Origin: Fagopyrum homotropicum
Lineage: Eukaryota; Streptophyta; Magnoliopsida; Caryophyllales; Polygonaceae
Assembly (NCBI GenBank): GCA_033239125.1
Contig: BSWB01000001.1
Location: forward strand, 57,207,416-57,271,415
Direction of reading: 5' to 3'
DNA length: 64,000 nucleotides
Shown: positions 53,908-64,000 of the stretch, piece by piece
Numbering within the stretch: the first letter of the stretch is position 1
How the letters are laid out: each line of letters opens with the position of its first letter
The notes under the pieces: model-generated
The model's database searches: none
What the model was told of the DNA's origin: nothing
What the model saw: only the letters and a program-made list of their open reading frames with translations
Position numbers and translations under genes: made by a program

Positions 53908-55684
53908 TGCTTCCACTTTCAATAGGTAGCACAAAAAGCTTTACATTTATAAACTTGATATAAAATCCTAAACTACCTAGCGAAACCCGCAGTGTACGGA
54001 TCGTTTTGTAGCGAGGATAGTATTCCGAGGTCGAACACAAGTACTGAGGTAAAATCAAGTCATTCAATGATCAAAGATAGTGTAAATCTAAACTAAGGTG
54101 AGATGAGGAATAAAGAAAGTGCAAAACACAATATTTTTGGATGGTTTTGGGTGATCAAACAAGGATCACAAATATATCAACACAAACAAGCAAACTAACA
54201 CACAAACACAAAGATAAGAGCTAAGAGGTAAGAAAGCGGATTCTAGAGATTCGGAATTCCGATTATGACAATGGACTCATGCTATCTAAACATCAAAGGA
54301 GGGCTGCGGTTGTTCGGAGTTGGTTGTTTCTCTAATGGGAGCAATTACCGGGTAAGTCTCATGCTCCACTAGTCTCGCACCTAAGGTCCTATTACCGGGT
54401 AAGTCTCAAGGAACCTAAGGACGGGAATTCTACACAAACCGGCCACTACCTAAGGGTCAAACCCCTCCTTACCGGGTAAGTCTCGGAATGGGTAAGTCTT
54501 AGGCAATGATCCTAGCACAATCAATCCAATAGCGGCTTTTTTGGCTCACTACTACCTAGAGTTCATCATCTTATGCATCTAAGAGAGAAAATTACCGGGT
54601 AAGTCTCATCCCTCACTTAGTTTTCTAACATTAGGTCACCCTAAGCTAGATTAGGCTCAACAAACACTAGGATTTCAACACATCTACATCCTAACATCCA
54701 GATTCATCAATACAAGCACAACAGAGAAAATTACGTGTGGATCATGGAAACCACGACCGTAGAATCATGAAGAACATGCCGTGATTCTACACTGAGTTGG
54801 GGTTTCGAACACAAATCGATCCTAAGCTAACATGGAAGTCCATACAATCATAGCCCAAAGCATAAACATCATTCCTTCACCCTAGAATCACAACTATTCA
54901 GCCAACAACATACATTTTAAGATCAAACTTCACAAATAGAGCATGCTTGCAAGTCATGGCTAGATATTGAAGAATAATCCAAAGAAAAGACATTAAAAGC
55001 TAGAATAGAAGTTACCAAATCTTACAAAGGCTCCAAGAGCTGTTCCAAGTTGTCAACAATGGAAACCTCACTCAAAACCACTCTAATCTCACTTTAAAAA
55101 CGAAAAACTACACTAATCTCTTCCAAGAACACCCACAATGGGTACTTGGAAGAGAGGCTACAATGGAGAAGTGTTTTGGGGAAGAAGCTAGGTCAAAAAG
55201 GGAAGAGAGAGATCCTTCAATACAGCCTGCAACATCACTTAAATACTCCTCCAATAAGCAATGGTCGGGCAAAGAGATCGTGGGACACATGTCAAAATGG
55301 TCCAGACAGAAACCACGGCCAAAACCATGGGCATGGAAATGGCCTATGGGTCGTTGTTTTGCTCCAGAAACCCTCCTTGGATCATCAAGCGATGAGTTGG
55401 CGCAAGGCATGCACCAACAAGGTCCTATGTGTTCTCCTTTGCTCCTAGCTTGCTTCTTAAAGAGTCCGGATGTGTGCCACAACAAGGAATGATCCTCGAA
55501 TGTATCGATTAAGCTCCAAAAGCTCCCCAAAATACCTACAAAACTGACAAGAGTTTGTGTAGACGTCTATTTCGACAATATGCATAATTTAAGCGTAAAC
55601 GTCACGAACTAATGCGGAAACATGCATGAATGGAAAGGAAAACTATCTAAAAGAGTGCCTAAACTAGTGTCATAGATCATGTCA
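53908..55684 (-). repeat. D2: D-family LTR, probably solo
   Basis: On the minus strand it begins TGACATGATCTATGACAC, similar to the D1 LTR start, and contains the D-type block CTACCTAGCGAAACCCGCAG in inverse sense near its other end. Five GAGACTTACCCGGTAA repeats (reverse sense, 54345-54605), a CCACGACCGT motif at 54751-54760 and a palindrome cluster near 55310-55350 are present. No polypurine tract or gag follows. The left terminus is uncertain and I found no target duplication. Confidence 0.6.
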
Positions 55685-56563
55685 TCATCGCCTATCCATG
55701 TTGGACATCTTGGTCATTATTTGCTTGAACATGTCCGCTATATCTGGAGTATTGTCCTTTTAAAATCTGCATGGACTATCTCTTCCTGACATCTATACCA
55801 ACATGCACAGTAACAACAAACTCGTAAGGTTTGAGAAATCAAAAATACCTTTCTTGTTTTCTCTCGCACTCACGCTCGTTTTGTGTTATCGCAAGATGGT
55901 TTGACGGAATTGACTTGTATGGGATAATGCTTCTTTACAAATTAGCGCCTTGGTCGTCCTTGAACTCCTTGGTTGAATCTAAGTAGTTGACTTGGTTCAG
56001 ATAAAGGTTCTTGTGGGGTGTGATGGTTAAGGAATCCCTGTAAGAAGTTTATTTCACACACGACAAGGTAGAAAGAAAATATTGCAGATAGACAACTAGT
56101 GTGTTAAGAAGTATAAATACTAACTAACACACTAAAAAAAAGACTCAGTGTTTAGAATAGAAAAAGAGGCTAAATAAACACACACAAGAGATTAAGAAGA
56201 GAGAATAACGTACCTTGAGTTGCGAAGTTAAGAAAGAGAGTAGGTCGGGTTTTGGATTTAGGTATGGCTAGAACTCTTTAACTGGATCAAGGTATATGCT
56301 GAAACTCTTCTGTTGTAATATTCTTGCACAATGTGCACTTGGTATCTGCAAAGTATGCCTCAAATCTTTCTCGAAAATTGACAACGGTAGTAAAATCGGA
56401 TGAAAAATTGGATGATTTTTCTGAAGAACAGGCCGATTTATTGGTCAAATCGACGCCTTGGATCCAACGTTCAAGAATCTCTCTTGGACTGCTACTCCTT
56501 GGTTGCCTTATGATCTTTACTGCTCGGAGAAGTGTTTGTAAAGTTGCTTTGACAGAAGATATG
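55685..56563 (-). other. G gag N-terminus and LTR-like remnant
   Basis: On the minus strand 55784-55685 reads DMFKQIMTKMSNMDRR, a plausible gag start. TTGGTATAGATG near 55802-55790 could be a decayed tRNA-Met primer site. Further right, 56390-56455 holds AAATCGG/CGATTT motifs matching those inside G, and TATAAAT lies near 56110. No other gene is seen. A2 interrupts at 56564. Confidence 0.4.
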
Positions 56564-58326
56564 TGATAGCATGAATTATAGTCTATATTTTGGGGTTTGT
56601 TTTGACGTTTTATCTTTCATAACCTACATGTTTGTATGTATATTATGTGATTATATTACCATTTCATCTACCTTTGCAAGAATCGAGGTCTACACCTAGT
56701 TTTGTTGTAATCGTAGGTTAAATGGCACGTTTTGCATCAAAAAGGAGCAAAATGAGATATGGAGTCATTGGAGCTACATTGAGGAGCATAAGGAACCATC
56801 CAGGAAGCATAGCCATGGGTTAAAGATTTACTTTGGACCAGTTTTGAGAGATTTCACATTCAGTTGAGACTCACCTCGGTTGACCAGAGATTCATCTCGA
56901 CCGAGGTGATCCAGAGACGCCGACTCGACCGAGGCGAATACCTAGGATGCGGCGAAAATTATTTTATTCTTGGCTGAGATCTTTTATCTTTGGAAAGTGA
57001 TCTTATATTTTTGGGCTTGGCTCCTGGAAGGAAGAAGATCTTATATTTTACCTATTTTTATGGGAAAAGATCTTTCTAAGATATCTTATCTTTGGAGGGT
57101 TATTTTCCTATAAAAAGGGTTGGATTTCCACAAATCCAACCTCTTGCTTACGAGGAGATCTCGCATACAGCCCGCTTACACCACACGCAGCAGCCATACT
57201 CCAATTTGGAGATTTGAAGAACCTTTTTGAAGGTTGAAGGAAGATTGAAGATCATAGCTTTTATAGCTTTTTGAAGGGTTTTGTAAGATTGTCTTTGATT
57301 CCCTTCCTTGTTGTCTTCTCTTGTTGGATTGCTATCCAAGGAACGCTTTTGTTGTGATATTTGATTCAGTTATTGAAGTCTTTTCATTGAATTCTTCTTG
57401 TTCAAATATTCACCTTCTTCCCATATATTTGATTAATACTTTCATAATGATGATGAGTGGCTAATTTCCTTGTGTGATTCTAGGGTGATTGGCTGAAGGT
57501 TGTGGAAAAAACAATGATAGAATAATCTTAGATTCCAGTGGGACCCTGAAAGTTCGAGTCTTTAACCTTAACCCTAAGCATCTCGTTCAGTCGATGAACA
57601 TCTCGGCCGGGGTGGAATTCGGTTGACCGAGGTGACTTATCTGATCCTAAACTGAGAGTTAAGTGTTAGAGTTTGCCAAATCCTATTCTTATTACACCTT
57701 TCCTGGTTCAAAGCAAGCTTAGGATGAGACTTACCCGGTAATTCCTTAGTTTGTGTACCTAAGATCATAAGTGTAGGTAATAAAGGTTTATCCTTTATTG
57801 GGGTTTGAGTGTGCTTCCATCCCATCTTTGTGAGTTAGCCTGAGACTTACCCGGTAAAGGTTGATTCTATTCCCTTAGATGGTGTGTTAGTTTGAGGTTA
57901 TAGTTCCTTATCTTAATTCCTTGAGACTTACCCGGTAATAGGAGTTACGATTTAGGATTAGTGAGTAGTGAGACTTACCACGTGATCTATTCCACTTTAG
58001 TAACACCTTCCCTATGCAAAAATCTCAGCTTTGTCCGCTTATCTTTAGATCTTGAGTTGGAACCACAACTAGATGCTTTAATCCCTAGAATTGCATGTTT
58101 GCTTTATTGACTTCTTATTCATCTTTGATTATGTTAATTGCTCTTGTGGTTAGTATTTACGAAGCTTACTGTTATCGACTTTGTTTCACCGAGTCCCTGT
58201 GATCGACCCCTGGAATTCCTTGCTTTTTACTACGATTGACCCGTACACTGCGGGTTCGCATCCTTGTTTTAAGCTTAAGTCTAGGGTTATAAATTTAAAG
58301 CTTGCACACACCATTTGGAGCGAACA
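56564..58326 (+). repeat. A2 5' LTR, 1,763 bp
   Basis: It runs TGATAGCA...GAGCGAACA. It carries CTCGACCGAG at 56896-56905 and 56924-56933, TATAAAAA at 57109-57116, a second cluster at 57588-57636, and four GAGACTTACC repeats, the last altered to GAGACTTACCACGTGA near 57970. Confidence 0.9.
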
Positions 58327-58332
58327 AGTTTT

Positions 58333-58350
58333 TGGCGCCATTGCCGGGGA
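58333..58350 (+). other. A2 primer-binding site with one mismatch
   Basis: It reads TGGCGCCATTGCCGGGGA, one G-to-A change from the tRNA-Asp complement in A1, B1 and B2. Confidence 0.85.
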
Positions 58351-58452
58351 CTTGGTCTAGACCGAGCCGGTACGGTTTGCTCTTGGGGCACTTGCCCCCG
58401 TGTCTTCTAACCACTCTACTTGAGTGACTTTTGCAGGTTCTTTCTTAGGTAT

Positions 58453-61400
58453 ATGCGAAGAACCCGCACTGGGAAGGAAATCGTTCCTTACGATCCCGAA
58501 CTAGAAAAGACATACAAGCGACGCTTAAGAGAAGCGAAGATGGCCCAACAAGACAACCGCGATCTTGAGGCCGAATTGAAAGAGGCGTTAGAGCTGCTAC
58601 GCCTCAGCAGGGAAGAACTAAGGCGAGAGAAGGAAGAAACTCGCACCAGGACTGAAGCAAACGAAGCAGATATGGCAGCCATACGAGACCAGATTTTACT
58701 TCGACCGAGGGAAGATCCACCCGTTGATCCTCGACCGATGCAGGTCCCAGTTGCCGACCCTCGACCGAGGCAGGTTCCAGTACCTGACGCCCCGGCCGAT
58801 ATACTTCCACCTCGGATGCCAGTCCGAGATGTTCTTCTTGCAGGAATCCCACAAACCCTAGGTCAAAGAATGGACCCTAATCAACAACTGAGGCGTCCAG
58901 GAGTTAACCTAGGAGATCCGGCGGACCATGATTATGAACTTCGACCGCAAGTTCTATCTATGATTCGCCAATGCCAGTTCGGAGGGCTAGAGAAGAAATC
59001 ACCACATCAACATCTTCAAAACTACGAGATCTTGATGGAAACCTTGAGACCTCCGAGAATTGAAAACAACAACTATAAGCTAAGACCTTTTTACTTTTCT
59101 TTAAAAGATAGAGCTCTTACTTGGTATCAATCTCTTCCTCCAGGAAAAATCAGCACATGGGAGGAGATGACTACGGAATTCTTGACGAAATTCTTTCCCC
59201 CCTCAAAAACTGCTGAAATGAGAGGAAAGATCAACGCTTTCATTATGAAGGACAAGGAGAGTTTGTCCAAGTCATGGGGGCGGTTCAAGGACATTCTTTT
59301 GGATTGCCCACATCATGGGATTCCAAAGTTAGAGTTATTGGAGATTTACTTCAAGGGGCTGGACGGAAGCACCCAGTTCAATCTCCAACTACTCTCCGCC
59401 GGTACCTTCATGGACATGGCGATTGACGAGGCTTGGGACTTCATCGAGAAGCAAGCCTTGCATATGGAGAAGTACACCCACCAAGGAGCTGAAGGTGGAG
59501 TTAAAAGAGTCAACTTTCAAGAGACTCAATCCAACAACAATCAACTCACGTCTTTGAAGAATAACGTGAAGCAATTGAAGGAACTCTTGGTTGCTCAAAC
59601 CAAGAAGGAAGAGCAAGGGCAAAGGAACAACAACAATGGGTACCGCAACAACAACAACGGTCCCCATAACAACAATTACAACAACAACAACAATAGAGGA
59701 TCTAATAGCAACAACTGGAGGGCGAACAACCAAAATAACGGTAACAACCATTCAAACTCCAACTCTAACGATTCCTCTAACCCTTTCCTCTCTTCCCCTT
59801 CTTCTTCTTCTTCTACTCCATTGAAAAGCCAAGGGCAAGGATCAAGTTCGTCTCAGCCGGAAAAGAAAGACGCAGTTCTTGAGGCTATCTTGATCAAGCT
59901 CAACGTTATGGAGACTTCTATGACTTCATTTTCGAAGGCCCAAAAGGCCTTTGAACAACAACTTGCAAGTAGGGCGAATGAAGCGCCAAGAGATCCAGGG
60001 AAGCTTCCAGCAAAGACGGAAAGCAACCCTAAGGGCCAGTGCATGGCCATAACGACGAGGAGTGGACTCAAGACAGCAGATCCAGTGCCTCGATCGGTGT
60101 CAGTACCGACGAAGACCACCTCGGTCCAGGTACAGTCGAAGAACACTTCGACCGAGATGCCAACCGAGGTGGAGCCACAGAAAGCGGAGGGGAAAACTGA
60201 AGCTTATGTTCCACCTCCTGCATACAAACCACCACTTCCATTCCCCCAGTCAAGGGCCAGAGCACATCTAGACAAGCACTTTGGTAAGTTCCTTGACTTG
60301 ATGAATAAGCTGCATATTAACATTCCTTTCCTTGATGCTATTCTAGGGATGCCCGCCTATGGGAAGTTCTTGAAGGAAATTCTATCAAGGAAAAGGAAAT
60401 TGGAAGACTTTGGTGAAGTTAGGATGACATCTAAATCCTCGGAGCTTATTAAGATCATGAAGGAGAAGATGCCACCTAAGTTGAGAGATCCCGGCTCATT
60501 TAGCATTCCCATTCAAGTTGGGGATGTCACTTGTGAAGCCCTTTGTGATCTAGGAGCCAGCGTGAGCATCATCCCGCTGGAACTATGTATAAAGATCGGA
60601 CTTGGAGAGCCCAAGCCGGTCAAGATTCGACTTTATATGGCGGATCGCTCCATCACCCATCCCGTGGGCATCTTGAAGGACGTTCCGGTCAAGTTAGGTA
60701 ACTTCTATCTACCTATAGATTTTGTTGTACTTGACATTCCCGCAGATTATCCTGTTCCTATTATTCTCGGGAGGCCATTTCTAGCAACTTCGGGTTGCAA
60801 CGTGGATTGCAAGAACGCCAAGTTGAAATTCAACACTGGTGGCGATGAGGTGGAGTTTGCATTGCTTGCCGCAATGAAGGGAGAGCAACTAACTGATGAT
60901 ATCTTCAACATCTACGATGAAGAAGAATCAAGAGAATTGGTGAGCTCTATCCTTATTAACGATCCACTCGAAAGAGTTATTAGCTTCAATTTAATGGAGG
61001 AAGGTATAGATGCTTCTTGTGATGTAGATATACGGAACTTAAAGGCACTGGAAGAGGATCCAGGAGCAAAAACTGAAAAGCTAATCCAGGAGACGAAGAT
61101 CTCCAGTTTCAGTCCCAGTTGCAGTACCTCGACCGAGGCACTTTCTGGACTGAGCGAGGCGACTAAGGAACATCTCGGTCAACGCCTCTACGCCTCGACC
61201 GAGGTCGATGGCGAGACTGATTCAACTGAGACTTCCGAAAGTCCAGTTTCTGAAACCATTCCACGGGACGGAGGAAGCAAGGATCCCCCTCAGAAGAGAC
61301 CCCCAGTTGTGGAGCTTAAACAACTCCCTAGTCACTTGAGGTATGTCTTTCTTGGACCGGATTCTACTTATCCCGCTATTGTTAGTGCTTCCCTTTCCGA

Positions 61401-62582
61401 ATCTGAATTATCTAAATTAATGCATGTCCTGAGAAAGCATCGAAAGGCTATAGGTTATACCACGGATGATCTTATTGGCATTAACCCTTCTTTCTGCATG
61501 CATAGAATTCTAATGGAGGACAATCATAAGACTTCACGGGAACCTCAAAGACGGTTAAATCCGATCATGAAAGAGGTTGTGAAGAAGGAAATTCTTAAGT
61601 TGTTGGATGCAGGTATTATTTATCCTATCTCGGACAGCAAGTGGGTAAGCCCGGTGCATGTCGTTCTGAAGAAAGGAGGGATGACCGTTGTGACGAATAA
61701 GAACAACGAGTTGATCCCAACTAGAACCGTCACGGGCTGGAGGGTTTGCATTGATTATAGGAAGCTGAACACGGCGACTCAGAAAGACCACTTTCCGCTT
61801 CCCTTCATCGATCAAATGCTCGAACGGTTGGCCCAGCATTCACACTTTTGTATTTGGACGGCTATAGTGGATTCTTCCAGATTCCTATCCATCCGGATGA
61901 TCAGGAGAAGACCACCTTTACTTGTCCGTGGGGGACATTTGCCTATCGGAGGATGCCATTCGGATTGTGCAATACACCCGCTACCTTCCAGCGATGCATG
62001 ATGGCTATCTTTTCCGAGTACATAGAGGAGATCATGGAGGAGTGTCTTGATGCTTTTTACAGGATTAAGGAAGCGTTGATCTCCGCTCCCATTATCCAAC
62101 CTCCTGATTGGACCTTGCCTTTTGAGGTCATTTGTGATGCTAGTGATGTAGCCGTAGGAGCGGTGCTTGGACAGAAGAGGGATGGCCGGACCACCGCCAT
62201 TTACTATGCTAGCAAGACGCTAGATGTAGCCCAACGCAACTACGCTACCACTGAGAAGGAGTTGTTGGCGGTTGTATATGCTTTCGAGAAGTTTCGTTCC
62301 TATTTAGTAGGGGCGAAAGTCATTGTCTAAACCGACCATGCTGCCATCCGTTACTTGCTTGCTAAGAAAGATGCCAAGCCACGCCTTATTCGATGGATTC
62401 TCTTGCTTCAAGAGTTTGACTTAGAGATCCGCGATAAGAAGGGATTCGAGAACTCCGTTGCGGATCACCTCAGCCGGCTACCGGAATCTTCCCGCGAGAC
62501 GGACGATCCACCCATAGACGATTCATTCCCCGATGAGCACTTACACTTGTTGGAGCAATGGATAGACTTACTTACTTCACCC
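58453..62582 (+). pseudogene. A2 gag-pol, RT core deleted
   Basis: ATG at 58453 matches the A1 start; an upstream in-frame ATG at 58420 is less likely. One frame of 1,183 codons runs to 62001: coiled coil, gag domain, Asn-rich tract (59625-59740), protease with DLGASVS (about 60550), acidic spacer with CTCGACCGAG motifs (61127-61215), and the start of RT. One base is lost near 61850, so the true RT continues in the frame at 61848-62330. There the segment from just before FMDD to the RNase H boundary is absent, about 0.35 kb in frame compared with D1, joining near 62038. A TAA at 62328-62330 interrupts RNase H. The remainder (62331-62582) is cut by B3. Confidence 0.9.
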
Positions 62583-62877
62583 TGTTAGTATGAAATATTG
62601 TGATATTTTAGGCACGTTTTCTAAGTGTATTTGATTCATATTGATAGTCTTTGATTTAGCATTGTTGCATTTGTGAGCTAGTTAGCCTATATTATCGATA
62701 TGGATGTCTACACTAGCTTTATGTTGATTATAGGTGATTGAGAGCCATTTCCGAACGGAATCGAGCAAAGATGAGTTGATTGAGTGTGTACATGGATTAA
62801 GAGCATTCTTAGGGGCAAAATGGATGTCAACTTCAGGAATGCACGAGGCTAGGGAAGAATCACGTTCTTGCCCTAAA

Positions 62878-63092
62878 CCACGGCCGTGGAACCCTGTAGG
62901 AGAAGCGTGATTCATTCCAGGAGCTTTTACGGTCGTGGAATCCATGGTTCAAACCGTGTTGATTCCCACGCTCTAAATTATGGTCGTGGAACCTTCCACG
63001 ACCGTGATCTTGGCGATCTTTTTCGCCACATTTTGAAGCCACGATCTTTTGAAGATTGGGCCGGGCCGATATCTTATCTTGCCCTATAAAAA
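62878..63092 (+). promoter_or_regulatory. B3 LTR promoter: palindrome cluster and TATA box
   Basis: CCACGGCCGTGG at 62878-62889 and further variants extend to 63007. TATAAAAA lies at 63085-63092, about 80 bp downstream. Confidence 0.62.
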
Positions 63093-63663
63093 GACGGACG
63101 AAGGGAGATTCCGTCATCCTCGCTTACCCCCGCTTAGACGCATTTTGCGACCTCGTTTTAGAGTTACGCTTGCACCTTCACTTTGGAGATTTTTGGCGGT
63201 TCTTGCAAAAGACGTATTTTGCCCTTTCCTTGGAGCTGCCCTAATCTCGCACTTTTGGTGGAGATTGCTGTGGAGATTTCCGGATTGACGGAAGATCGAA
63301 GTTTTTGGAAGATTGTTGCAAGAAGAATTCTCTTCTTGTTTAGGTTTGATTTGGAAGACGGATTGACATCCCGTTCTTCTTTCTTTCCTAAGATTGTGAT
63401 TGTTTTGCTTTATTCTGAATCTATTGACAATATTCATTCTTGATTGTGACATTGAGATTGGTTTGAAGTTTATTGAAAGTTTTCGGAAGTTTTCATCTTT
63501 CAATCTTTTAATCTTTGAATTTGATATCATAATGATGATTGTTGGCTAAAAACCCTTAACAATTCTAGGGTGAAGGGTTGATAGTTGTGGCTTAGATGAT
63601 GATAGATCGATCGTAAACAGATTAGACCCTGAGAGTTAGAGAGAATCGTCGACGAACCCTAAA

Positions 63664-63718
63664 TCACGGTTTGTTCTTGAGTTCCACGGCCGTGGAATCT
63701 CAAGATCCACCCGTAATT
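63664..63718 (+). promoter_or_regulatory. B3 LTR second palindrome cluster
   Basis: TTCCACGGCCGTGGAA sits between CACGGTTTG and CCCGTAATTT pieces, about 575 bp downstream of the TATA box. It matches the block at 19411-19470 in B1. Confidence 0.5.
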
Positions 63719-64000
63719 TCCCTTAAGTTTACGAACCTGCTTTTACTTTAATCCAAAGTTAAAGATCTGCTTTAACTTAGTTTGGGCTTGCCTTTTCTAG
63801 GTGGTAGTGAAGCCTCAACAACCTCTACCTCGATTGTGAGTGTCACAACCTTAATCGATTTAGTTAGTCTTGATCCTTGGATTACAAGTTTGGGTAATTG
63901 ACATTAATTCTTATCTTTAGAACCTTTCTATATTGAAGCCTCAACAACCTGTATAGAGAGTGTCTTGTAGGTGAGTCATATAAGGTTTTTGGAACTTCAC

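Larger units (their letters stand above)
50342..56563 (-). mobile_element. G: decayed Ty3/gypsy element, oldest layer
   Basis: Minus-strand pieces of LTR-like sequence, gag, protease and RT occur in order from right to left. They are separated by D2 (~53908-55684) and K (~50650-51958), and cut by F at 50341 and A2 at 56564. Frames carry many stops. The gag and RT sequences resemble plant chromovirus-type elements, not Athila. Confidence 0.75.
56564..62582 (+). mobile_element. A2: second A-family Athila-like element, 3' part off window
   Basis: The 5' LTR (56564-58326), primer site (58333-58350) and gag-pol (58453-62582) are visible. Pol is cut by B3 at 62583. The five bases before the LTR are ATATG, the candidate left target duplication; the right copy is outside the window. 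Confidence 0.88.
62583..64000 (+). repeat. B3: B-family LTR in A2, truncated by window end
   Basis: It begins TGTTAGTATGAAATATTG in mid-pol of A2, closely matching the B1 LTR on the opposite strand. The preceding five bases, CACCC, are the candidate target duplication. Whether it is a 5' LTR of a full element or a solo LTR cannot be seen. Confidence 0.9.

Noticed and set aside
55146..55530. Overlapping frames on both strands (100-140 codons) in D2
   Set aside because: They lie within an LTR and lack support from D1.

Overview
This window looks like gene-free plant heterochromatin, probably eudicot and pericentromeric. It is built almost entirely of nested LTR retrotransposons. I saw no host gene, rRNA, tRNA or CRISPR array. 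The plant assignment rests on Athila-type Ty3/gypsy elements: primer-binding sites complementary to tRNA-Asp, FMDD reverse transcriptases, integrases without a chromodomain, and an extra ORF between pol and the 3' LTR. I gave the elements working names: A0, A1, A2 (one family); B1, B2, B3 (second family); D1, D2 (third family); F and G (other Ty3/gypsy lineages); K (an LTR-like block).

Layout. 1-1763 is the 3' end of A0, and LTR 1764-3412 is shared with A1 as a tandem LTR-internal-LTR-internal-LTR array. A1 (+) runs to 26346 and is split by B1 (-, 7378-20588, target duplication AGCTT). The A array sits in the gag of D1 (+), which resumes at 26347. D1 is split again by B2 (-, 27469-40668, target duplication ATACT), resumes at 40674 and ends with its 3' LTR at 48043. 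D1 sits in the 3' region of F (+), whose 3' LTR is 48415-50341. F sits in the reverse-transcriptase gene of G (-), a decayed element whose pieces lie between 50342 and 56563. G is also broken by K (~50650-51958), by LTR D2 (-, ~53908-55684) and by A2 (+, from 56564). A2 is interrupted at 62583 by B3, an LTR that runs off the window. The deepest chain is therefore five levels: B1 in A1 in D1 in F in G.

Coding state. No element has a fully open gag-pol. D1 keeps one 1,211-codon frame from protease to integrase. B1 keeps an open ORF1. A1 lacks reverse transcriptase and RNase H, A2 lacks the reverse-transcriptase catalytic core, and B1 and B2 carry nonsense codons, deletions or frameshifts.

Most interesting signals. 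(1) Each family carries its own dispersed palindrome: CTCGACCGAG in A, TTCCACGGCCGTGGAA in B and D, AAAATCGGTCGATTTT in G, CCGCCCCTGCGG in F, and CCTTGAA..TTCAAGG in K. In the LTRs these form two clusters, one upstream of the TATA box and one about 450-580 bp downstream. In A1, B1 and B2 a third cluster with a TATA box lies about 430-440 bp before ORF1, like a copied LTR promoter. (2) A hairpin with a GGGAC loop and covarying stems precedes the polypurine tract in every family where that region is visible. It occurs twice per element in A, B and D. Together these suggest family-private cis-recognition, possibly read by the nuclear-looking ORF1 protein; that functional reading is inference.
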